Assembly: GCA_007127655.1 (NCBI GenBank)
Contig: SKYX01000187.1
Span: 1-5,508 of the forward strand
DNA from: Desulfonatronum sp.
GTDB lineage: Bacteria; Desulfobacterota; Desulfovibrionia; Desulfovibrionales; Desulfonatronaceae
Direction of reading: 5' to 3'
DNA length: 5,508 nt
The translations under genes and the position numbers were made by a program. Positions 1 through 5,028 of this stretch are shown here, in pieces; the first letter of the stretch is position 1, and each line of letters begins with the position of its first letter. Under the pieces are notes generated by a model. It had not been told where the DNA came from. It searched no databases and worked only from the letters and a program-made list of their open reading frames with translations.

Positions 1-2
1 CC

Positions 3-689
3 CAAAGCGCGGTGGGCAAGTTCGCCTACCTGACAGGAGCTGAAGGCGCGCGGGCCCTGGGATATGACGATGCGATCCTCGCGCGAATACCTGATGAACT
101 GATGCAGTCGTTTTGCGGCGTGGGCAATCCGTTTCAGGCCGGGCCGATCACCGCGGGGGAATCGCTCCTGGATGTCGGTTGCGGGGCGGGCGTGGATTTG
201 ATCGTGGCTAGCCGGGATGTCGGCGAACAGGGCCGGGTTTGCGGCATCGACATGACAGCGGAAATGTGCGCCGTCGCGCAGCAAAACGTCACAGCCTTGG
301 GGCTCGGCAATGTCGAGGTCAGGGAAGGCTGCGTGGAGTCCATCCCGTATTCAAGCAACAGCTTCGACATTGTCATTTCCAATGGGGTCCTCAATCTCTC
401 CCCTCGGAAAGGGCTTGCGTTCTCGGAGATATTCCGGGTGCTTGCCCCCGGTGGCCGCCTGCAGTTCGCGGATATTGTCTTTGAGGGCGAAACGGCGCGG
501 GAGACGCCGTGCACGCTTGCGTCCTGGTCCGACTGAATCGGCGGGGCGATCCACGTGCGGGATCTTCTGGACATGCTCAGGCAGGCGGGGTTTCACGACG
601 CGGCCTTCCTCGGCCGAACCGTCGCGGCCACATCCCCCAAAACCCACGGTGCGACGTTTCGAGCCAGGAAGCCGCTCTTACGGCCCTGA
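3..689 (+). CDS. ArsM-like SAM-dependent methyltransferase, probable selenoprotein (TGA at 534-536 read as Sec); 5' end outside the window
   Basis: Class I SAM-dependent methyltransferase of the arsenite-methyltransferase-like (Methyltransf_11/31) type, probably cytosolic. The frame is open to the left edge, so the GTG at 12 is probably internal; residues below count from it. SAM motif I is DVGCGAG (54-60), the acidic end of strand 2 is GIDMT (78-82), motif IV is SNGVLNL (123-129), and the post-motif segment is FRVLAPGGRLQFADI (141-155). A TGA follows residue 174, but the frame continues as IGGAIHVRDLLDMLRQAGF and ends GATFRARKPLLRP before TGA 687-689. From memory of the alga Cyanidioschyzon ArsM, the TGA aligns with As-binding Cys224 in LWGEC-LGGAL. 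The partner Cys174 is Gly125 here, exactly 50 residues earlier, and Cys72 corresponds to Cys35. Seen: in-frame TGA with family-like sequence on both sides. Inferred: TGA encodes selenocysteine (position 175). The alternative is a nonsense-mutated gene. The substrate is unknown; arsenite is only one possibility. Confidence 0.8.
544..568 (+). promoter_or_regulatory. Candidate bacterial SECIS stem-loop just after the in-frame TGA
   Basis: GATCC (548-552) pairs with GGATC (560-564). The loop ACGTGCG can close further by C554-G559 with A553 bulged, leaving the apical loop GUGC. A lower helix of one G-C and two G-U pairs (544-546 with 566-568) sits across a C-U mismatch. The loop begins 16-18 nt after the TGA. 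Bacterial SECIS elements lie immediately 3' of the UGA inside the coding region, with the loop roughly 16-37 nt away and a G, often GU, at its start; this one fits that loosely. It is short and its bulged base is A, not the U of E. coli fdhF. A hairpin this small can arise by chance in GC-rich DNA, so most of the weight rests on the protein alignment. Confidence 0.45.
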
Positions 690-756
690 AATCAGGATGA
701 AGGCACAGCCGAAGGCCTGGCATTCCAATGATGGCCAAGGAAACCAGAGGAGGGCC

Positions 757-885
757 ATGAGCGCAATAAGCGTCCCTTGGACGAAAGCGTTTATCGATCG
801 GCTTTCCTGTTTTTTCTATGCTGTTTCCGAATCAGTCATGCCCGTGAAGGCGGGGATCCAGTTCGCTGATATTCAGAATTGCTGA
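757..885 (+). CDS. Doubtful small ORF (42 residues), probably not a real gene
   Basis: The ATG at 757 follows an AGGAGG at 748-753, with only 3 nt between them, which is closer than ideal. The product would be 42 residues with no recognisable domain. Its last third (SVMPVKAGIQ) is simply the translation of the dispersed repeat at 835-861, which gives the same peptide wherever it falls inside an ORF. That argues against selection on the protein. I list it because the ribosome-binding-like sequence is good and the gap between the methyltransferase and yajQ otherwise holds nothing coding. Confidence 0.15.
   Translation: MSAISVPWTKAFIDRLSCFFYAVSESVMPVKAGIQFADIQNC
835..861 (+). repeat. Dispersed REP-like element of the MPxKAGIQ type
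   Basis: The segment has the form GTCATGCCCGTGAAGGCGGGGATCCAG in two adjoining parts: GTCATGCCCGTG (835-846) and AAGGCGGGGATCCAG (847-861). It has a CCCG/CGGG core with a 6-nt spacer. It resembles the very common proteobacterial intergenic repeat usually seen as GTCATTCCCGCGAAAGC plus GGGAATCCAG, recognisable by its translation MPxKAGIQ. Only one copy is in the window, so the repeat status rests on recognition of the sequence. The hairpin lacks a T-run, so it is not an intrinsic terminator. Confidence 0.55.
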
Positions 886-928
886 GTAGTTGCAACGCCA
901 TGAAATTATAAAAAAGACGGAGAGTATC

Positions 929-1420
929 ATGCCATCATTTGATATTGTGAGCAAAGTCGATCTCCAGGAAGTGGACAACGCCGTGAACAACGTGCGCAAG
1001 GAGCTGGACACGCGGTTTGACTTTCGGAACGTGAAGACGGACCTGGAATTGAATCGCAAGGAAAAAGTCCTGCATGTGGTCACCGGGGACGAGATGAAGA
1101 TGCGGGCTATTCAGGATCTGCTCAAGGTGCATTTCACCCGGCGCAAGCTGGACCCCAGGAGCATGGAGTTCAAGGAATTGGAGGCCACCAGCCAGGGCCG
1201 GGTGAAGATGGACATCCTGATCAAGGAGGGCATTTCCAAGGACACGGCCCAGAAGATCGTCAAGCTGATCAAGGCTCAAAAGCTGAAGGTCCAGGCCGCG
1301 ATCCAGGATGAGCAGGTTCGGGTCACCGGCAAGAAGATTGATGATTTGCAGGCCGTGATCAAGCTTTTGGACGATCAGGAACTCGACGTGCCCTTGCAGC
1401 ACGTGAACATGAAAAGCTGA
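929..1420 (+). CDS. yajQ: YajQ family nucleotide / cyclic di-GMP-binding protein
   Basis: A protein of 163 residues, the same length as E. coli YajQ (UPF0234/DUF520 family). Family members are small cytosolic proteins with two ferredoxin-like folds that bind nucleotides. The Xanthomonas homologue binds cyclic di-GMP and acts with a transcription factor; that role is not shown for this one. Family signatures are the start [11 protein letters not shown] (1-11), TRFDFRNV (28-35), [19 protein letters not shown] (112-130), [11 protein letters not shown] (134-144) and PLQHVN (155-160). The ATG at 929 is chosen because it gives the conserved N-terminus and has GGAG at 919-922 with 6 nt spacing; the frame is open further upstream to 890. 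The pgsA-like gene follows after 17 bp on the same strand, so cotranscription is likely. I see no convincing promoter in the 240 bp upstream. Confidence 0.95.
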   Translation: MPSFDIVSKVDLQEVDNAVNNVRKELDTRFDFRNVKTDLELNRKEKVLHVVTGDEMKMRAIQDLLKVHFTRRKLDPRSMEFKELEATSQGRVKMDILIKEGISKDTAQKIVKLIKAQKLKVQAAIQDEQVRVTGKKIDDLQAVIKLLDDQELDVPLQHVNMKS

Positions 1421-1437
1421 GAGACCGGAGCCAATCC

Positions 1438-2013
1438 ATGCGCCCATCCAGCAACTGGACCATCCCTAATGTCATCACCATTTTTCGGATCATTCTCGTT
1501 CCGGTGTTCGTGATGATGTTCATTGATCAGCGGTTTGGAGCGGCGCTGCTGATTTTTCTGATCGCCGGAGTGAGCGATGGGCTGGACGGCTTCTTGGCCC
1601 GGGTGCTCAAACAGCGGTCGCAGCTCGGTGCCCTGCTGGACCCCATCGCGGACAAGCTGCTGCTGATCACGGCCTACTTCTGCCTCGGATTCGTGGGGCT
1701 GTTGCCAAGCTGGCTGGCCGTGCTGGTCATCAGCCGGGACATGATGATCATCGGCGGCATGGCCCTGCTGCACTTCTGGGGCGTGGACGTCCGGTCGCGG
1801 ATCCACCCAACCTGGCTCAGCAAATTCAACACTTGCGGGCAAATCGTGCTGATTATCGCCGTCCTGGCCAAACACTCCTTCGGTCTACCATGGCACGGCC
1901 TGATCCAGCTGCTCGTGACGACAGTCACCATGAGCACGGTGCTTTCCGGTGCGCATTACATTTATATCGGGTTGGGGCATTTTCCCGGGGAGGGGGAGAA
2001 ACGTGAAGAGTAG
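1438..2013 (+). CDS. pgsA: CDP-alcohol phosphatidyltransferase (CDP-diacylglycerol--glycerol-3-phosphate type)
   Basis: An integral inner-membrane enzyme of 191 residues that moves a phosphatidyl group from CDP-diacylglycerol to an alcohol. Glycerol 3-phosphate is the likely acceptor, the committed step to phosphatidylglycerol and cardiolipin. The complete CDP-OH-P motif D-x2-DG-x2-AR-x8-G-x3-D-x3-D is present, with D47, D50, G51, A54, R55, G64, D68 and D72. The N-terminus WTIPNVITIFRIILVPVFV is typical of PgsA, and several hydrophobic helices follow. The ATG at 1438 has GGAG at 1427-1430 with 7 nt spacing and lies 17 bp after yajQ. The C-terminus EGEKREE is charged and is encoded inside the arm of the downstream palindrome, so the last residues may come from insertion of that element. 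PgsA is the best guess; another CDP-alcohol acceptor cannot be excluded. Confidence 0.87.
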   Translation: MRPSSNWTIPNVITIFRIILVPVFVMMFIDQRFGAALLIFLIAGVSDGLDGFLARVLKQRSQLGALLDPIADKLLLITAYFCLGFVGLLPSWLAVLVISRDMMIIGGMALLHFWGVDVRSRIHPTWLSKFNTCGQIVLIIAVLAKHSFGLPWHGLIQLLVTTVTMSTVLSGAHYIYIGLGHFPGEGEKREE

Positions 2014-2055
2014 GGGCACGGCGCGCCGTGCCCCTACTCTTCACGTCGGTTTTTT
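2001..2055 (+). terminator. Intrinsic terminator: 46-bp perfect palindrome plus T-run, overlapping the 3' end of the pgsA-like gene
   Basis: The two 23-nt arms, 2001-2023 and 2024-2046, are exact reverse complements, with the axis between 2023 and 2024 (GGCG|CGCC). CGG and six Ts (2050-2055) follow, as in a Rho-independent terminator for yajQ and pgsA. The stop codon TAG (2011-2013) and the last few codons of pgsA lie in the left arm. A fully paired stem with no unpaired loop is unusual for a plain terminator. The GTAGGGGCACGG...CCGTGCCCCTAC core resembles palindromic elements scattered through many genomes, so this may be such an element that was inserted or recruited here. Confidence 0.85.
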
Positions 2056-2073
2056 CTGAGTAGAGCGGGTTCA

Positions 2074-2128
2074 AAATTTTGGCGGGTAAAAAAAATTTTA
2101 TTTTCCGTCAAAAAAATGATTTTTTTGC
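2074..2128 (+). promoter_or_regulatory. AT-rich tract upstream of the porin promoter (possible UP element / curved DNA)
   Basis: Between the terminator and the -35 box the sequence turns strongly AT-rich with repeated runs of A and T, in contrast to the GC-rich surroundings. It includes an exact inverted repeat of C plus seven As (2109-2116) and seven Ts plus G (2120-2127) around TGA. Phased A and T runs directly upstream of a -35 box are typical of UP elements and intrinsically bent DNA at strong promoters, which would suit a highly expressed porin. The function is inferred from position and composition only. Confidence 0.5.
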
Positions 2129-2156
2129 TTGACAACGTTGTTCGGACGGGCATAGA
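2129..2156 (+). promoter_or_regulatory. Probable sigma70-type promoter of the porin gene
   Basis: A perfect -35 box TTGACA (2129-2134) is followed after 16 nt by CATAGA (2151-2156), a poor match to TATAAT (3 of 6); shifting by one base gives a 17-nt spacing. The predicted start, around 2163, leaves a leader of about 80 nt before the ATG at 2246. A 10-bp palindrome ACAACGTTGT (2132-2141) covers the end of the -35 box and the start of the spacer, where a repressor could block RNA polymerase. A perfect -35 with a weak -10 would be consistent with regulation or with help from the upstream AT tract. Confidence 0.6.
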
Positions 2157-2168
2157 AGGTTTTCCACC

Positions 2169-2193
2169 TGACGAAGGAAAGAAGTCTTCGTTG
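2169..2193 (+). other. Stem-loop in the porin 5' leader
   Basis: ACGAAG (2171-2176) pairs with CTTCGT (2186-2191) around a 9-nt purine-rich loop, and two G-U pairs can extend the base. It would lie near the 5' end of the transcript if the promoter at 2129 is used. Such stems can protect abundant porin mRNAs from RNase E or act as a target for a small RNA. I do not recognise a known riboswitch or RNA family. Confidence 0.35.
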
Positions 2194-2245
2194 CGGCAAT
2201 GGTTGAATGCGGAAGGTTTGTTGTGAATTTCAAAAGGAGGAAGGT

Positions 2246-3616
2246 ATGAAAAAGTTAGTTGTTTTGGCCGTTCTGGCCGCCTTCATTCTCGGTACCGCGG
2301 GCTTTGCCTCGGCTATCGAGTTGCAGGCCAAGGGAAACTGGCGGGTGCATTTCAATTATTTCAATACTCGGGATTACAACAGTGACTCCGAAATTGACAA
2401 GTTTCGGGCTATGCAGCGCGCCCGAGTGCAGTTCGAGTTCATTGCCAGTGAAAATCTCAAGGGTGTCCTGCACCTTGAATCCGGCAACACGACTTGGGGT
2501 GCTCCTGGTGAAGGTGGAGCGATCAATGACCGCCGGAACATTGTCAAGACCAAGCAGGCATATCTCCAGTTTATGGTTCCCAGCACTCCGGTGACCATGC
2601 GGGCCGGCTATCAGTACTTTGGTTTGCCCGCCACGTACACTTCCCACATTTTGGATGGCGACATGGCTGCCTTGGCCGCTATCATCCCGTTCAATGACAT
2701 GGTGGGCCTGACTTTGGCCTATGCTCGCGCTTACGACCTGACCCAGGGTCAAGCCAATGTCAAAGTTGAAGATGAAGTCGACGTCTTTGCTGCTATCCTG
2801 CCCATCTCCATGGATGGCGTGAAATTGAATCCCTTTGCCGTGTACGCCCGCTGGGGCAAGGATTTTCTGAATGGAGCTTTCGGCGCTGAAGATGCTGATC
2901 GGAATCCCTTCAAGAATGCCAACCAGTGGTTCGCCGGTTTGAACTTCACCGTGGACATGCTCGATCCCTTTGTTATCAAGGGTGATTTCAACTATGGTTC
3001 CGTCAAGCTGACCGACAACATGAAGGCTTCCGGCTATATGGCCGATGTTGTCCTGGGCTACAAGCTGGGCATGATGACCCCTGAACTTTTCTTCCTGTAC
3101 GAAAGCGGTGAAGACTCCAAGTACTCCCGTGGTGGCGACAGCAAGCGGATGCCCACTATCCACACGGACGGCTGGGCCTGGGGTGGAGCCTCGACGTATG
3201 GTCTGTACGGCTCCTCTTTCGGTGCTGGCTCCGGCCTCATGAGAAGCGCCATTGCCAATCTGGACGGCGCCAGTGCGATGGACAGCTACTGGGCTACTGA
3301 AGGCTCCATTGGTATGTGGGCCACTGGCCTCAAGTTGCGCGACATCACCTTTGTTCAGGATTTGAGTCACACCTTGGGCTTCCTGTACGCCCAGGGTACC
3401 AACGACACCGCCAATACCCAGCTGTTCACCAGTGACGACAAGTACTACGAAGTTACTTTTGACCATAGGTACCAAATGTACGAAAACCTCGCCCTCATCG
3501 CTGAGTTGGGTTGGGGCAAGCTGGACCTGGACAAGCTGACTGTTGGCCAGTCCCGCGAAGATCAGGCTAAAGACAGCGCTTGGAAGGCTGCCATCGGCCT
3601 CAACTATCGCTTCTAG
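2246..3616 (+). CDS. Outer-membrane homotrimeric porin (Desulfovibrio type)
   Basis: A secreted beta-barrel of 456 residues that would form general diffusion channels in the outer membrane. The signal peptide is clear: basic MKK, a hydrophobic core at 4-18, and the signal peptidase I site ASA after residue 23, so the mature protein starts IELQAKGNW. Strands alternate hydrophobic and polar residues throughout, for example GNWRVHFNYF near the mature N-terminus and FDHRYQMYENLALIAELGWG near the C-terminus. The final residues AAIGLNYRF end in phenylalanine, the usual sorting signal for the BAM complex. The start and composition match the porin family characteristic of Desulfovibrio. The ATG at 2246 is chosen over upstream starts because it gives the signal peptide and has a near-perfect AGGAGG at 2235-2240 with 5 nt spacing. 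A strong ribosome-binding site, a strong -35 box and a long terminator all suggest high expression as a single-gene unit. Confidence 0.92.
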   Translation: MKKLVVLAVLAAFILGTAGFASAIELQAKGNWRVHFNYFNTRDYNSDSEIDKFRAMQRARVQFEFIASENLKGVLHLESGNTTWGAPGEGGAINDRRNIVKTKQAYLQFMVPSTPVTMRAGYQYFGLPATYTSHILDGDMAALAAIIPFNDMVGLTLAYARAYDLTQGQANVKVEDEVDVFAAILPISMDGVKLNPFAVYARWGKDFLNGAFGAEDADRNPFKNANQWFAGLNFTVDMLDPFVIKGDFNYGSVKLTDNMKASGYMADVVLGYKLGMMTPELFFLYESGEDSKYSRGGDSKRMPTIHTDGWAWGGASTYGLYGSSFGAGSGLMRSAIANLDGASAMDSYWATEGSIGMWATGLKLRDITFVQDLSHTLGFLYAQGTNDTANTQLFTSDDKYYEVTFDHRYQMYENLALIAELGWGKLDLDKLTVGQSREDQAKDSAWKAAIGLNYRF

Positions 3617-3644
3617 TCGAACACGACTCGACGCATTCACCACC

Positions 3645-3688
3645 GCATAAAAAAAGGCCGGGGCATTTGCCCCGGCCTTTTTTTATGC
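3645..3688. terminator. Strong terminator after the porin gene, probably bidirectional
   Basis: A 20-bp perfect stem (3645-3664 with 3669-3688) has a 4-nt ATTT loop. Its GC-rich upper half is GGCCGGGGC/GCCCCGGCC, and below it seven As (3649-3655) pair with seven Ts (3678-3684). Because the A-run mirrors the T-run, transcripts from either side meet a GC stem followed by Us. It begins 28 bp after the porin stop codon. It would also stop readthrough of the minus-strand toxin-antitoxin transcript into the porin gene. Confidence 0.95.
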
Positions 3689-4091
3689 CCAGTGGCTGGG
3701 TGCTGCTAACGTATGTTGCCTGTCTGCCTGGAGTCGTTGGGGAACAATTGGGGCCTCTCCGATCGGGGAGATACGTACAGATCGGCAGTCGACGGACGAT
3801 ATGTGCTTTGAGCAACAAAATGCGGATGCACGGACTGCCGGAGGGACGGTTCGCGAACAAGCCCCTACTCGGCACCGGAGTGCATGTCGGGTAACCGGAA
3901 TGTGTCAGCCTGTATTTCCGCCAGAATAGGTTAACCCTTCTGATCTCCACGACACTGTTTGCCTGGTTGCCTCATTCCTGCCTCACGTGTAGGGAGAGAT
4001 GAGGTCCGGGGTTGTTTTCCGGCCAGGAAATTTTCCGGGAGCTCTGGGCCGGTGGCTGTCCATCCGGATGTCCGATGTTGTGTGTTATGGA
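3689..4091. other. Intergenic stretch of about 400 bp without a recognisable gene
   Basis: No open frame on either strand gives a credible protein, and I find no tRNA or rRNA-like sequence. Small symmetric elements are present: CTCTCC/GGGGAG around GATC (3755-3770), the palindrome GTTCGCGAAC (3849-3858) followed by GCCCCTACTC (3860-3869, shared with the pgsA terminator arm), CCGGCC/GGCCGG (4019-4024 and 4047-4052) enclosing GGAAATTTTCC, and CATCCGGATG (4061-4070). None has a T-run, so no terminator for the minus-strand toxin-antitoxin operon is evident. The stretch may be decayed sequence at an insertion boundary, or it may hide a small RNA. Confidence 0.6.
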
Positions 4092-4619
4092 TCAAGACCT
4101 GCTTGTTTCAGCAAACGCCGCCTGAATGGTCTTCAGCGGCAAGAGCAGGGAGAGGGGCTGGTCCAGGAGGGGCACGGCTCCGTAGCTGGCATACCAGCGT
4201 GCGGCTCGTTCGTTCTTGGCGTCGATGAGCATTGCCACCCCGCCGACCTGGGACGCCGCCAGCAGACATCGCCGACCGGCTGCCAGGAGCAGCTGCCCCC
4301 CAAGTCCGCGGCCCTGGACTGATCGGTCCACAGCCAGCCTGGCCAGCCTGAAGACCGGCACATCATGGCGGGCCAAGCCGCGCGTGACCAAATCCGGCGT
4401 CCGCGCAAAGGCCAGTGAGGCTGGGGCAAGGCTGTAGAAGCCCAGAATGGTCGTGCTGTCCGCGGCGCTGACAGCCAGAAAAGTCTTGGCCCCGCCCAGA
4501 TCATGGTTTTTCCGGGCATGAAGCCGCAAGAAATCGTTCAGCGCCGGCTCACCGCAATCAAAGCTTGCCCGATCATGACCTTTGGCAATGGACTGTTCCT
4601 GCCAGGACGGGACGCTCAC
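4092..4619 (-). CDS. GNAT-family acetyltransferase toxin (TacT/AtaT-like) of a type II toxin-antitoxin system
   Basis: A 175-residue GNAT protein. Well-studied relatives (TacT, AtaT, ItaT) use acetyl-CoA to acetylate the amino group of charged tRNAs and halt translation. Features shared with TacT are FDCGEPALNDFLRLHARKN (20-38), GFYSLAP (60-66), the core strand RLARLAVDRS (91-100) followed by the acetyl-CoA loop QGRGLG (102-107), and Tyr143 in RWYASYG, at the place of the catalytic Tyr of TacT. The start is the GTG at 4619, which overlaps the antitoxin stop codon (GTGA, 4619-4616). There is no good ribosome-binding site of its own, which implies translational coupling with antitoxin made first. 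The length is normal and all motifs look intact, so it should be active. Which tRNA it modifies cannot be told from sequence. Confidence 0.88.
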   Translation of the reverse strand: MSVPSWQEQSIAKGHDRASFDCGEPALNDFLRLHARKNHDLGGAKTFLAVSAADSTTILGFYSLAPASLAFARTPDLVTRGLARHDVPVFRLARLAVDRSVQGRGLGGQLLLAAGRRCLLAASQVGGVAMLIDAKNERAARWYASYGAVPLLDQPLSLLLPLKTIQAAFAETSRS

Positions 4620-4894
4620 GGCCAGTCCGGCAGGGCCTTGGCGGCCAGCAAGAGCTTGTTGGGTGGTTTTGGCGGATTTTCCAGTACATCAAGCACATGC
4701 AGGCTGTCCCGCCGGGACAAGGCTATCCGCTCGGCTTGCTGAACAACCGCCCGGGCCGCCTCGACCGAGGCGCTGGTGACGAAACTGGTCAAGGTGGTGC
4801 CCTGAATGGCTACGGCCCGCATTAAAAGGGCTTTTTCCTCGGAGGCGATGCGCAAGGACATCCGATAGTTGTTTTCAATTGAGGGTTGAGGCAT
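4616..4894 (-). CDS. DUF1778 ribbon-helix-helix antitoxin (TacA/AtaR-like)
   Basis: A protein of 92 residues that would bind and neutralise the GNAT toxin and repress its own promoter. The N-terminal half fits a ribbon-helix-helix: strand YRMSLRI (10-16), then helices starting SEEKALLMRAVAIQG and TSFVTSASVEAARAVV. The C-terminal part from LSRRDSLHVLDVLENPPKPP (59-78) to the end is the extended toxin-binding tail; an L-S-x-x-D...LxNPPxPN pattern is typical of DUF1778. The ATG at 4894 has AGGAG at 4906-4902 with 7 nt spacing. It lies upstream of the toxin and overlaps it by 4 bp, the standard arrangement for this pair. It is divergent from glmU. Confidence 0.9.
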   Translation of the reverse strand: MPQPSIENNYRMSLRIASEEKALLMRAVAIQGTTLTSFVTSASVEAARAVVQQAERIALSRRDSLHVLDVLENPPKPPNKLLLAAKALPDWP

Positions 4895-4912
4895 GGGATG
4901 GCTCCTGTGTTG

Positions 4913-4961
4913 TGTACGCTTTCAATGCGTACAGATGGGGCTTTGTCTTGTCAATCGACAA
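4913..4961 (-). promoter_or_regulatory. Promoter and probable autoregulatory operator of the toxin-antitoxin operon
   Basis: On the minus strand a perfect -35 box TTGACA (4954-4949) is followed by 17 nt and a weak -10 TACGCA (4931-4926). Two inverted repeats overlap it. TGTACGC (4913-4919) and GCGTACA (4927-4933) have a 7-nt centre and cover the -10. TTGTC (4948-4952) and GACAA (4957-4961) have a 4-nt centre and cover the -35. DUF1778 antitoxins bind such sites as dimers, often with toxin in a dose-dependent (conditional) manner, so the first repeat is the better operator candidate. The boundaries are inferred from symmetry only. Confidence 0.55.
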
Positions 4962-5028
4962 ATAGAGGCTTTCCGGAGTCGAACCATTCAGAAGAGATGT
5001 AAATACAGGTTGAGACAGCGAGGAACAA

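Noticed and set aside
134..574. A 146-codon minus-strand open frame over the methyltransferase
   Set aside because: Low-complexity Ser/Pro/Arg-rich translation typical of the complement of a GC-rich gene; the plus strand carries the methyltransferase motifs.
889..912. TTGCAA and TATAAA as a promoter for yajQ
   Set aside because: The boxes are only 11 nt apart, and the implied start would fall on the ribosome-binding site.
935..1875. Minus-strand open frames of about 170 codons over yajQ and the phosphatidyltransferase gene
   Set aside because: They are antisense to two well-identified genes, with His/Gln/Leu-rich translations of no known family and no ribosome-binding sites in place.
2255..3643. 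A 462-codon open frame on the minus strand across the whole porin gene
   Set aside because: It is antisense to a gene with a clear signal peptide, ribosome-binding site and barrel C-terminus. Its translation shows no recognisable domain, and the lack of stops follows from the codon choice of a highly expressed gene.
4019..4052. CCGGCC/GGCCGG inverted repeat as a terminator for the toxin-antitoxin operon
   Set aside because: The stem is six pairs with a 22-nt loop and there is no T-run on the minus strand after it.
3580..4322. Plus- and minus-strand open frames of about 90-116 codons around the gap after the porin
   Set aside because: They cross the terminator or the toxin gene, lack ribosome-binding sites, and have no family resemblance, so I treat the gap as non-coding.
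4966..4991. GGTTCGACTCCGG on the minus strand resembles a tRNA T-loop, suggesting a tRNA or an attachment site
   Set aside because: The flanking bases do not form the five-pair T-stem, and no acceptor, D or anticodon arm can be found nearby; a chance match is likelier.
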